A stretch of DNA of 35,324 nt from the NCBI GenBank assembly GCA_000438155.1, contig FR902899.1, positions 462 to 35,785 on the forward strand, given 5' to 3'. Position 1 is the stretch's first letter. Every line of letters starts with the position of its first letter. Source of the DNA: Firmicutes bacterium CAG:95. GTDB taxonomy: Bacteria > Bacillota > Clostridia > Lachnospirales > Lachnospiraceae. The notes beneath the pieces were generated by a model. That model was not told the origin of the DNA and did not search any database. It worked only from the letters and a program-made list of their open reading frames with translations. Made by a program: the position numbers and the translations under genes. Shown piece after piece: positions 15,167 through 22,610 of this stretch.

Positions 15167-16397
15167 AATATAACCTTTCGTCCACTAAAATTTGTTTCAT
15201 CTTCTGTAAGTCACCGAGGGAAATCTCACTGTGGTCGAGAATTCCGCTCTCCATCTTCCGTTTATAGATCGTCTGGATCAGCTTTTGGTAATCGAGCTGT
15301 ACATTTTTATCCTTGGAAAACAGATAGTCAATCGAGGAAATCACGGTATCTGCAAATAACAGTACAATGACCTCACGATCCACAAGCTGCTCTGCCGGGC
15401 TTAAATATTGCTTTAACAGCTCCCTGACACGTAACGGGATCTGATTTCCGGCAAGAATCTGTTCTGCATTCTCCCAGTTGTTTTCTCCCTTTAACAGTCC
15501 GATCTTATGATAATATGCACATGCCTTTACCACTGCATCATCCAGCTTCAGCTGCAGGGCAATCCGGCTGCAAAGGTATGCCGTATGAATGGTATGGTAA
15601 TACTCCGGCTTTGAAACATTCTTTAATTCCACAAGCAGCGGACACTCCGGATCATTAATGTCCATATAAATATCTCTTGTCTTATAAATAAATGTGAAGC
15701 TGAAAAACTTCAAAATAATCAAAAGTAAAATCAGGCAGACCACCGTGTTAACTGCCGGAACCAGAAGCATCGGCAGATAAAACGGAAGCTGCTGATACAG
15801 CACCTCCGGAATACAAAGACACACAAACTGGAGCAATAACGATAATAACACCGGAAGCCAGATGTGAAAGCTTTCATTAATCGTGGAAAATAATAAGATT
15901 CCGGCCATACCACCCACAAAGTATACGAAAAAGGTTACCGGCTCCGCCTCATTCTGCAACAGCAGTGAAATCATCAGAAGACTGCTTCCTGCTGCAAGTC
16001 CCGTCACCTCATTGCTAAAGAGCATTAATCCTACGAAAACAGCAAGATACGGCCATCCTGCCTTTGGAAGCAGTGGACAGAGCAGTGCTGCCAGAAGAAA
16101 AATGCAGTATAGCAGCGTAAAACGCCATAAATTCCGTTCATTATCATATAAAAACAACTGTAAAACCCGGCTCTTTTCGATGGAAAAAAGAATCATCCCT
16201 GCGCCACAGGCAGACAAGACAGCAGTTCCAATGAGCTCCATCCAGCTTCTGCCATAAAGATAGGCTGCCACCGTGGAAAGAAATACCGTAATCATAAATA
16301 ACAGAATTTTCTGGAAAGCTTCGCCTCCCTTACTGCTGTCTTCGGCTTCCTCTGCCGCGATTATTTCGTTTTCCGCCGGACTGTTCTTTTGCTTCAT
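15150..16397 (-). CDS. Shortened, degenerate PgpH-like HD-domain membrane protein
   Basis: A 415-residue protein in the position normally occupied by pgpH/yqfF, which encodes a cyclic-di-AMP phosphodiesterase. It has about six to seven membrane spans (roughly 29-235) and then a cytosolic HD-like domain. The large extracellular domain of canonical PgpH is missing; the family is usually around 700 residues. In the HD domain His268 of the first motif (YYHTI) and Asp350 (LLFAD) remain. The HD pair is His297-Lys298, and the region equivalent to the paired histidines (about 326-337) reads ELLKQYLSPAEQ, with no histidine. Several metal ligands are therefore absent and catalysis is unlikely. The frame is intact. 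The start at 16397 overlaps phoH by 68 bp and has only a weak, distant AAAGG; a later start is possible. Confidence 0.8.
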   Translation of the reverse strand: MKQKNSPAENEIIAAEEAEDSSKGGEAFQKILLFMITVFLSTVAAYLYGRSWMELIGTAVLSACGAGMILFSIEKSRVLQLFLYDNERNLWRFTLLYCIFLLAALLCPLLPKAGWPYLAVFVGLMLFSNEVTGLAAGSSLLMISLLLQNEAEPVTFFVYFVGGMAGILLFSTINESFHIWLPVLLSLLLQFVCLCIPEVLYQQLPFYLPMLLVPAVNTVVCLILLLIILKFFSFTFIYKTRDIYMDINDPECPLLVELKNVSKPEYYHTIHTAYLCSRIALQLKLDDAVVKACAYYHKIGLLKGENNWENAEQILAGNQIPLRVRELLKQYLSPAEQLVDREVIVLLFADTVISSIDYLFSKDKNVQLDYQKLIQTIYKRKMESGILDHSEISLGDLQKMKQILVDERLYYDFLR

Positions 16398-17343
16398 AAT
16401 TTTCGTATGCCTTTACAATCTTTTGTACAAGCGGATGTCTCACAACATCACGGCTTGTCAGTTTACAAAATTCAATTCCTTCGATTTTCTGTAAGACCTT
16501 TGATGCCACATCAAGTCCTGACACCGTACTTTGCGGCAGATCTTTCTGTGTAGAGTCCCCCGTCACGATAACCTTCGATCCGAAGCCGATACGGGTCAGG
16601 AACATCTTCATCTGCGCCGGTGTCGTATTCTGGGCTTCATCCAGAATGATATAGGCATTGTCCAATGTCCGCCCTCTCATGTACGCAAGGGGTGCTACTT
16701 CAATCAGTCCCTTTTCCATATTCTTAAGAAACGTCTCTGCGCCCATAATCTGATATAACGCATCATATAAAGGTCTTAAATACGGATCAACCTTACTTTG
16801 CAGATCTCCCGGAAGGAAGCCTAACTTCTCCCCGGCTTCAATGGCCGGACGCGTCAAAATGATCCGTTCTACTTCCTGCTTCTTAAAAGCAGTAATTGCC
16901 ATTGCCATAGCAAGATAGGTCTTACCGGTACCGGCAGGACCTAAGCCAAACACAATCATATTGTTGCGGATAGCATCCACATAAGCCTTCTGCCCCAGTG
17001 TTTTAGGCTTGATCGGCTTACCGGAAATAGTATGGCAGATGCATTCCTTATCCATTTCCAGAATGGCGCCGTCCGCCTCCTCTTCCTGACTCATTGTTAT
17101 CGCATAATCGACGTTCTGCTCTTCGATTTCATTTCCACGCATTGCTAATTCCGACAGATTCCGTAAGACTGATGTGGCTTTCTTCACGCTCCGTTCATCT
17201 CCGGTAATCCGTACTTCTCCATTTCTGTCTGTAATTACAACCTGAAATTCCCGTTCCAGCTTTTTTAAATAAGAATCAAACTGTCCGAAAACATTTCGCT
17301 GCGCACTCAAGGGGATTTCCAGTCTCTGTTCAAATTCTCCCAC
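16330..17343 (-). CDS. phoH: PhoH-family ATPase (PhoL-like)
   Basis: A 337-residue PhoH-family P-loop ATPase, often linked with RNA metabolism and, together with YbeY, with ribosome maturation. An N-terminal KH-like portion (about 30-65) precedes the ATPase core. Walker A is GPAGTGKT (135-142), followed by ILTRPAIEAGEKLGFLPGD. Walker B is YIILDEAQNTTPAQ (231-244), and a later VTGDSTQKDLP completes the core. The final 20 residues are a basic, Gly/Arg/Asn-rich tail (about 321-337) that also encodes the overlapped start of the PgpH-like protein. It lies 5 bp downstream of yqfD, with coupled translation probable. Confidence 0.95.
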   Translation of the reverse strand: MGEFEQRLEIPLSAQRNVFGQFDSYLKKLEREFQVVITDRNGEVRITGDERSVKKATSVLRNLSELAMRGNEIEEQNVDYAITMSQEEEADGAILEMDKECICHTISGKPIKPKTLGQKAYVDAIRNNMIVFGLGPAGTGKTYLAMAMAITAFKKQEVERIILTRPAIEAGEKLGFLPGDLQSKVDPYLRPLYDALYQIMGAETFLKNMEKGLIEVAPLAYMRGRTLDNAYIILDEAQNTTPAQMKMFLTRIGFGSKVIVTGDSTQKDLPQSTVSGLDVASKVLQKIEGIEFCKLTSRDVVRHPLVQKIVKAYENYEAKEQSGGKRNNRGRGSRRQQ

Positions 17344-17348
17344 GCTGT

Positions 17349-18611
17349 TTACTCCGTAACCTCTACGCCCTGTTCTTCTGCGTTTTGGTCTTCAATCTGG
17401 CAGATTCCGGTTTTCTGTAATACTCCCGCCGGTTCAATCAGAAGAAACTCTGCCTCCATTTTCCATTTTTTTTCGTTCTTTTTCATTGTAACATTTTTTT
17501 CGGTAATTTGTACCCCTTTTTCCTCTAAAGTTTGTATAATTTTTAGAATTTTATGTGCAAATATTTCTTTTATCTCATCTTTTGTATATTTTTTCTCATG
17601 TCCTGTGTATTCCCGTATTTTTTCACTCCCGTAATATATGGGAAGATGAAAAGTATGAAATAAAATGACTTCCTTTTTCTGCTCCAGCCGGTCATATTTC
17701 TCATAAGGGATTCCCAAAATATCAAACCGGAACCTGTGTGCTCCGATTTCCAGAAAGCTCCGTTTCTTTTCCCTCCCCGAATAATTCTTTTCCCTGTAAA
17801 ATAATGGTACCTCCTCTACATAGGTTTTGTGGCATTCCAGCATAATATCCGCATCTGCTTCGCAGAACTCATACCTGCGTACCGTTCCATCCTCTGACAG
17901 AATCGGAATTGCTCCCTGTACCAGCGTATCTCCTTTTTTAACCTCCTGTCCCTCCTGTACCAGAGGGACACCGCTTCTTGTCACAATTGAAACAATCGTT
18001 CCATCCGTCTGTGCAACCAGATCAAAGCCCTTCCCATTCTCCTTCACCTGTTCCTCTGTCTGATCTTTTTCCTTAAGGAGTTCATTCTCCTTAATCTGGA
18101 TAAATAATTTACTTCCATCCACCTTTACCGATGTCCAGGTTACAATCGGAAATCTATTCCGGATCGCCTTTTCCAGCTCCTCCACCGGAACCTTACTCTT
18201 CTTCATCCCATGCACAATCCCGTTTTCTGTCAAAAAATCCATGAAGACATCTTCGGTAATATAAAAATTCCCCGTAAGCTGGATCGTCCAGATATGGGCA
18301 GACATCATCAGCCAGAATCCCAGACTGATCACAATACCAATGAGGAACACCTTTCTTTTTTTCATCCCTACAGAAAGAAAAGGTAGTCCGAAACGTTCCG
18401 TAACGACTACCCTGGTTCCTGTTTTCCTTGTAAAGCCTTTGATTCTGTAAAAATCGGAAAGTCCGATTTTCATGGTGTAATACGTTTCATGGATCTGAAT
18501 ATCCCATAAGAAGATCTGATGATTACTGCACAGATTAATAAAGCGCTCCGGAGCATTTCCACATACCCGGATCAGCAGATATCCCTTCAAGAAACGGATG
18601 AGCTGCAACAT
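17349..18611 (-). CDS. yqfD: Sporulation protein YqfD
   Basis: A 420-residue single-span membrane protein of the YqfD family, conserved in endospore formers. Visible features are an N-terminal soluble domain, a hydrophobic helix (about residues 86-110, containing VFLIGIVISLGFWLMMSAHIW), and a large extracytosolic region with a POTRA-like flow (FMDFLTENGIVHGMKKSKV, then a VTIVTRSGVP-type segment, QEGQEVKKGDTLVQG). I chose the ATG at 18611, which has GGGAGGA eight bases upstream. The longer frame to 18665 has no ribosome binding site and would overlap yqfC. It is directly downstream of yqfC (25 bp), as in Bacillus, where both belong to the mother-cell sigma-E programme. Confidence 0.92.
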   Translation of the reverse strand: MLQLIRFLKGYLLIRVCGNAPERFINLCSNHQIFLWDIQIHETYYTMKIGLSDFYRIKGFTRKTGTRVVVTERFGLPFLSVGMKKRKVFLIGIVISLGFWLMMSAHIWTIQLTGNFYITEDVFMDFLTENGIVHGMKKSKVPVEELEKAIRNRFPIVTWTSVKVDGSKLFIQIKENELLKEKDQTEEQVKENGKGFDLVAQTDGTIVSIVTRSGVPLVQEGQEVKKGDTLVQGAIPILSEDGTVRRYEFCEADADIMLECHKTYVEEVPLFYREKNYSGREKKRSFLEIGAHRFRFDILGIPYEKYDRLEQKKEVILFHTFHLPIYYGSEKIREYTGHEKKYTKDEIKEIFAHKILKIIQTLEEKGVQITEKNVTMKKNEKKWKMEAEFLLIEPAGVLQKTGICQIEDQNAEEQGVEVTE

Positions 18612-18636
18612 GACCGATTCCTCCCATACCTTTGCG

Positions 18637-18933
18637 TCAATTTCCCATATACCGGACGTTCTCAATCCATCCGCTGATCTTCATATCCTCATTGGTATAG
18701 TACAGAATGTTCAGCCGCTTTCCACAGATTTCTATCTTACAGTTTTTGCCCTGCAGTATGATTCTGCAATCTGTGTATTCAATAATTCCCTTATAATTTT
18801 CAACAAACACATCCCGTTTTCCCGTAATGGTGACAATAGATGCGCCCAATACGGAATCCTTTGGCAGTTTTAAGGATTCTGCCATGCGTTCACGTTTTGA
18901 TCTGATTTGCGTTTCTTCCAGTTTCTTTCTCAT
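18637..18933 (-). CDS. yqfC: Sporulation protein YqfC
   Basis: A 98-residue YqfC-family protein. The N-terminal RMAESLKLPKDSVLGASIVTI matches the conserved LPxD...PxITxxG pattern loosely, and FVENYKGIIEYTD followed by RIILQGKNCKIEICGKRLNI matches the family's core. The length is near the Bacillus protein (about 93). It lies between the pyrimidine-nucleoside phosphorylase gene and yqfD. The ATG at 18933 lacks a clear ribosome binding site and sits directly against a palindrome (18934-18948); a start at the internal ATG 48 bp later would also keep the conserved core. Probably expressed in the mother cell during sporulation by analogy; no strong promoter is seen. Confidence 0.88.
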   Translation of the reverse strand: MRKKLEETQIRSKRERMAESLKLPKDSVLGASIVTITGKRDVFVENYKGIIEYTDCRIILQGKNCKIEICGKRLNILYYTNEDMKISGWIENVRYMGN

Positions 18934-18948
18934 GTCATACTATATGAC
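18934..18948. repeat. Short palindrome at the yqfC start
   Basis: GTCATA-CTA-TATGAC is a perfect 6-bp inverted repeat with a 3-base centre, and it ends exactly where the annotated yqfC start codon begins. It occupies the place where a ribosome binding site is expected. Confidence 0.5.
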
Positions 18949-18967
18949 AAAACCGGAAATGCTATGA

Positions 18968-20272
18968 CTATTTCACCACATCTAAAATGACATTCTGTTC
19001 CTTTGCTTCATCCGGTCCGATATGATATGCCTGTTGTAATCTCGTCATTGCTTCTTCTAACTTCTGACAGTCATTCGCAAACACTTCCGCTAAGACATCG
19101 CCCTTATGCACATATTTTCCAACCTTCTGAATAAGACGGATTCCTACGGATAAATCAATCTGACTTTCCTTCGTCTCCCGTCCTCCACCCAAAATCAGGG
19201 AACAGATTCCTACTTCATCACAGACAATCTTCTGTATATAACCATCAACCGGTGCCAGAAGTTCCTTCCGTATCTTTGCACAGGGAAGTTTCTCCGGCTC
19301 ATACACATAGCTTTCATCTCCACCCTGGGCTTTCACGAATTCCGCAAGCTTTCGAAGCGCACTTCCGTCTTCAACCACCTGTCTAAGCATCCTTCTTGCC
19401 GTTTCTTCCTTATCAGCCTTTCCTCCGGCAAGCAGCATATAGCTTCCAAGGGTCATTACAAGCTCCGTAAAGTCCCTGGGACCATTTCCATTTAAGGTAT
19501 CAATGGCTTCCCGTACCTCAAGCGCATTTCCAACCGTATTGCCAAGCGGCTGATCCATATTGGAAACAACAGCAATCGTCTTTCTTCCGGCATTCTTTCC
19601 GAGCTGCACCATTTCTTTAGCAAGGGCAAGGGCATCCTCCCTTGTCTTCATAAAGGCACCGCTCCCTGTTTTGACATCCAGTACAATTGCATCGGCTCCT
19701 GCCGCAAGCTTCTTACTCATAATGGAAGAAGCAATCAGCGACATCTGATCCACGGTTGCCGTTACATCACGAAGTGCATAGAGCTTTTTATCTGCAGGGG
19801 CTAAGTCCTTCGTCTGCCCCATAATGGAAATTCCAATGGTATTCACATGATCAATAAATTCCTCTGTGGAAATTCCGGTTGAAAACCCGGGGAAGCTTTC
19901 TAACTTGTCAATCGTTCCTCCGGTATGTCCAAGTCCCCGTCCACTCATTTTAGCAATTTTCACGCCACAGGCAGCCACCATCGGGGTCAGGGCAAGGGAC
20001 GTCTTATCGCCAACGCCACCGGTACTGTGCTTATCTACCTTCACGCCCTGTATTCCTGATAAGTCGAGCATTTCTCCGCTTTCTGCCATCGCCATGGTCA
20101 GATACAGGGTTTCTTCTTCGCTCATTCCCTGGAAATAGATTGCCATCATCATGGCAGACATCTGATAATCCGGAATGCGGTCGGCCGTGTATTCCGTAAT
20201 CATATACCTGATTTCTTTCTCAGACAGCTCATGCCCGTTTCTCTTCTTCATAATCAGATCATACATTCTCAT
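18968..20272 (-). CDS. pdp: Pyrimidine-nucleoside phosphorylase
   Basis: Phosphorolysis of uridine, thymidine or deoxyuridine to the base plus (deoxy)ribose-1-phosphate, used in nucleoside salvage. The 434 residues carry the family pattern: VDKHSTGGVGDKTSLALTP (about 83-101), the catalytic glycine-rich KMSGRGLGHTGGTIDKLESFPGF (about 112-134), and a C-terminal domain ending in AYHIGPDEAKEQ. The Firmicute enzyme group acts on both uridine and thymidine, so I use pdp rather than deoA; the two are hard to separate by eye. The start at 20272 has a modest AGGG 11 bases upstream and is preceded by the short repeat element at 20290-20361. Confidence 0.93.
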   Translation of the reverse strand: MRMYDLIMKKRNGHELSEKEIRYMITEYTADRIPDYQMSAMMMAIYFQGMSEEETLYLTMAMAESGEMLDLSGIQGVKVDKHSTGGVGDKTSLALTPMVAACGVKIAKMSGRGLGHTGGTIDKLESFPGFSTGISTEEFIDHVNTIGISIMGQTKDLAPADKKLYALRDVTATVDQMSLIASSIMSKKLAAGADAIVLDVKTGSGAFMKTREDALALAKEMVQLGKNAGRKTIAVVSNMDQPLGNTVGNALEVREAIDTLNGNGPRDFTELVMTLGSYMLLAGGKADKEETARRMLRQVVEDGSALRKLAEFVKAQGGDESYVYEPEKLPCAKIRKELLAPVDGYIQKIVCDEVGICSLILGGGRETKESQIDLSVGIRLIQKVGKYVHKGDVLAEVFANDCQKLEEAMTRLQQAYHIGPDEAKEQNVILDVVK

Positions 20273-20289
20273 GCTGTTACCCTGCCCTA

Positions 20290-20361
20290 CTCGTTCTCAT
20301 TAAGTGTCCATGTATCGTTCGTACTAAATTCGAACTTCGCTATTGCTCGTTCTCATTAAGT
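20290..20361. repeat. Intergenic repeat element with 16-base direct repeats
   Basis: CTCGTTCTCATTAAGT occurs at 20290-20305 and identically at 20346-20361, giving a 56-bp period. Between them is GTTCG-tactaaatt-CGAAC, an inverted repeat (20318-20336). On the - strand both copies read ACTTAATGAGAACGAG, so each contains an ATG that starts a tiny frame beginning MRTS. The element fills nearly the whole gap between rlmH and pdp. It looks like a dispersed intergenic repeat, which is inference. Confidence 0.6.
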
Positions 20362-20364
20362 ACT

Positions 20365-20844
20365 CTACTTATGGTACGGCTCTCCGTTGATAATACGATA
20401 TCCCCGGTATATCTGCTCAAGCAGAATCACTCTCATCAATTGATGAGGAAAGGTCATCCTCGAAAAGCTCAGTTTCCAGCCGGATACCTTCGAGACCTTC
20501 TCATGAAGTCCTAAGGATCCGCCAATCACAAACTGAATATGGCTTACTCCTTCGACACCCATCTGCTCGATTTTCTGTGCAAAGGCAACCGAATCCATCT
20601 GCTTGCCTTCGATTTCCAGTGTCACTACCGGATCGTCCAACCGGAGATTTTTCAAAATACGTTCTGCTTCCTTCTCGCGTATCTGGTCTTCGACAACTGT
20701 ACTCGCACCATCCGGGGTCTTTTCATCCGCCACTTCAATCACTTGCAGCTTACAATAACGACTGAGCCGTTTTTCATACTCTGCAATCGCATCACGCAGA
20801 TATTTTTCTTTTACTTTTCCCACACAAACAATAGTGATTTTCAT
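20365..20844 (-). CDS. rlmH: 23S rRNA (pseudouridine1915-N3)-methyltransferase
   Basis: SPOUT-class methyltransferase that methylates pseudouridine 1915 in helix 69 of 23S rRNA on the assembled 70S ribosome, using S-adenosylmethionine. The 159 residues match the family length exactly. Motifs are the start MKITIVCVGKVKEKYLRDAIAEYEKRL, the knot region HIQFVIGGSLGLHEKV (about 101-116), and the C-terminal SFSRMTFPHQLMRVILLEQIYRGYRII ending in GEPYHK. It overlaps the upstream zinc-ribbon gene by 4 bp (ATGA). Confidence 0.97.
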   Translation of the reverse strand: MKITIVCVGKVKEKYLRDAIAEYEKRLSRYCKLQVIEVADEKTPDGASTVVEDQIREKEAERILKNLRLDDPVVTLEIEGKQMDSVAFAQKIEQMGVEGVSHIQFVIGGSLGLHEKVSKVSGWKLSFSRMTFPHQLMRVILLEQIYRGYRIINGEPYHK

Positions 20845-21557
20845 TCCTTATCCTGCTTTTCAAAAAGTTCGGGATACATTTCATCCACGAGGCGTTCCAC
20901 ATAAGCCTCATCCAGATTCAGAAACTTCTTCTGTATTGCTTTTTTTACAATTTCAAATCGCTGGAAATACTTTAATTCCTCAGAAATGGAAGCGTCAAAA
21001 CATAACGATTGATCGATTGTTTCTTTATGCAGGTTTTGAAGACACCATTTACGGATTTCGGCAGTCAGATTGTTTTCTTTTGCAGCACGTTTCTTGAACA
21101 GCTTAAAATTACGCAAGGAAACAATGCCCATTATAAGGAACAATATAAACATCACTCCCATAACGCCGCTAATCATGTATTTACTGAAAACTGCCATATG
21201 AATCGGAATAATTCCAAAGAAAAATAACACAACAGCAATCAGACCTGCTGTTCCGACAGATAGTAAGGTGTAGGCCGCGGTGCGGTTTTCTTCTGCCCGT
21301 TCCTCGTTGTTCACATATACTCCATGAACAACCGGTTTCATGTCTTCTTCGTCAAATTCAAACGGTGGGATCTCTCCCTCCATCACTGCCAGCTGTGCTG
21401 CCGCAATCTCCTCTTCCGGACTTTCCGGGAGAGATTCTGTAAATCTCTCCTCCGGTTCATCCGTAAGATGCTCTACCAGCTCACAGCCACAATCGGCGCA
21501 CCGGTCAACACCTTCTACATACTCACACTTACATTTGGGACACCATGCCATACCCAT
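20841..21557 (-). CDS. Zinc-ribbon membrane protein of unknown function
   Basis: A 238-residue protein. An N-terminal zinc ribbon (CPKC at 6-9 and CADC at 20-23) is followed by an acidic linker rich in Glu. Two hydrophobic helices follow (about 92-112 and 120-145, the second with IMGIVSLRNFKLF), then a C-terminal soluble, helical, charged domain (about 150-238). The ribbon and C-terminal domain should both be cytosolic if the two helices form a hairpin. I recognise no named family beyond the zinc-ribbon. It overlaps rlmH by 4 bp and lies 20 bp downstream of the MORN gene, so it is co-expressed with them. A regulatory or scaffold role is possible but not supported. Confidence 0.7.
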   Translation of the reverse strand: MGMAWCPKCKCEYVEGVDRCADCGCELVEHLTDEPEERFTESLPESPEEEIAAAQLAVMEGEIPPFEFDEEDMKPVVHGVYVNNEERAEENRTAAYTLLSVGTAGLIAVVLFFFGIIPIHMAVFSKYMISGVMGVMFILFLIMGIVSLRNFKLFKKRAAKENNLTAEIRKWCLQNLHKETIDQSLCFDASISEELKYFQRFEIVKKAIQKKFLNLDEAYVERLVDEMYPELFEKQDKE

Positions 21558-21577
21558 TCACCCCCATGAATAGTATT

Positions 21578-22600
21578 TTAGTTCTCACCTCGGATGTAGC
21601 ATTTCACACCCCAGTTCTGATTCTCTTTGTCCGACAACCAGATGAAATTCTGTTCATCTTCTGTATCTACCAGAGCCGGTCTGCACCCCTGCTTGTCCTT
21701 CTCCCGGGAAAGATATACAAAGCTTCCCATCTTCGCAGTTGCATTCCATTCTTCAAAATTATTCTTCCGGTCAATCGTTGTAATATAAAATGATCCGTCT
21801 AAAAGTCCCTGCTTATAGGTTCCAATAAAATTGGAATAATAACGGGTGTCCTTCTGCAGACGCTCGGTTACGAAATCATAATGCTCGGAACCGCTTCCAT
21901 CCGGAAGATCATTCTTAAAGCTTCCGGAATACTGGTGAAACAGATAAACATCCTTGGAATTTGCAGATGAATGAATATGATAATGCATAAAGCGGCCTTC
22001 TCCCTCGCGGACACCATTCTTCCATGCACCATAATAGTACTGATTGTCTGCATAAACTGCAATTCCTGTACCGTTTGGCTTCCCATCTGCGTTCGTTTCA
22101 CCGGCATAATAGAACTTGTTCGTTCCCTTTAACTGATACGACATGGCACGGAAACGATCGAGGTACGCAAGATCATCCAGCGCTTTCTGGTTGCCCTGCT
22201 CCCAGTAAGACATCATTTCCTTTAACTGTGCCTGGGTATCAAACTTCACTTTACTAAAATCCAGTGTTTCCTCTTCCAAATCCGGCGTTGCCGTTGCGGC
22301 AGCTTCCGGCGTAGGCTTCAAAGAAGCCGTTGCCTTAGAAGCAGCCACATCAGGAGACGGGTCTGCTTCTGTCTCCTGAACTGCGGACGGTGACGAAGAA
22401 GGTACGATGATCTCCGTGGAAACCACATCCTGCGGTGTCTCATCCGGCTTTTGGTTCTTATTTTTGTTCACGACAAAAGTAATCAGCAGAATCACGATAA
22501 TCAACAGAATCGGAACGATTTTGATGATTATCTGGATCTTGTCCTCTTTTGTCAGTTTATCCTCCTGAGAATCCTCAGAATCATTAAAGAAATTTTTCAT
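21578..22600 (-). CDS. Membrane-anchored MORN-repeat protein
   Basis: A 340-residue protein with an N-terminal cytoplasmic segment, one hydrophobic helix (about 26-45), a Ser/Thr/Pro/Ala-rich linker (about 50-105), and then a C-terminal region with MORN-like repeats. The repeats are FYYAGETNADGKPNGTGIAVYADN, YYYGAWKNGVREGEGRFMHY, YSGSFKNDLPDGSGSEHYDF and FIGTYKQGLLDGSFYIT (each near 20-25 residues, about 163-280). The topology suggests that the repeats are extracytosolic. MORN repeats are simple beta-hairpin structures and do not by themselves show function. It lies 10 bp downstream of nfnB and 20 bp upstream of the zinc-ribbon gene. Function unknown. Confidence 0.78.
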   Translation of the reverse strand: MKNFFNDSEDSQEDKLTKEDKIQIIIKIVPILLIIVILLITFVVNKNKNQKPDETPQDVVSTEIIVPSSSPSAVQETEADPSPDVAASKATASLKPTPEAAATATPDLEEETLDFSKVKFDTQAQLKEMMSYWEQGNQKALDDLAYLDRFRAMSYQLKGTNKFYYAGETNADGKPNGTGIAVYADNQYYYGAWKNGVREGEGRFMHYHIHSSANSKDVYLFHQYSGSFKNDLPDGSGSEHYDFVTERLQKDTRYYSNFIGTYKQGLLDGSFYITTIDRKNNFEEWNATAKMGSFVYLSREKDKQGCRPALVDTEDEQNFIWLSDKENQNWGVKCYIRGEN

Positions 22601-22610
22601 AGTTTACTCT

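Noticed and set aside
18612..18665. Longer N-terminus of yqfD overlapping yqfC
   Set aside because: The GGGAGGA ribosome binding site belongs to the ATG at 18611, and the added codons would overlap yqfC.
18934..18990. Sigma-E promoter for yqfC
   Set aside because: CATATAGT matches only 6 of 8 positions of the -10, the -35 is poor, and transcription would begin almost at the start codon. Kept only as part of the palindrome observation.
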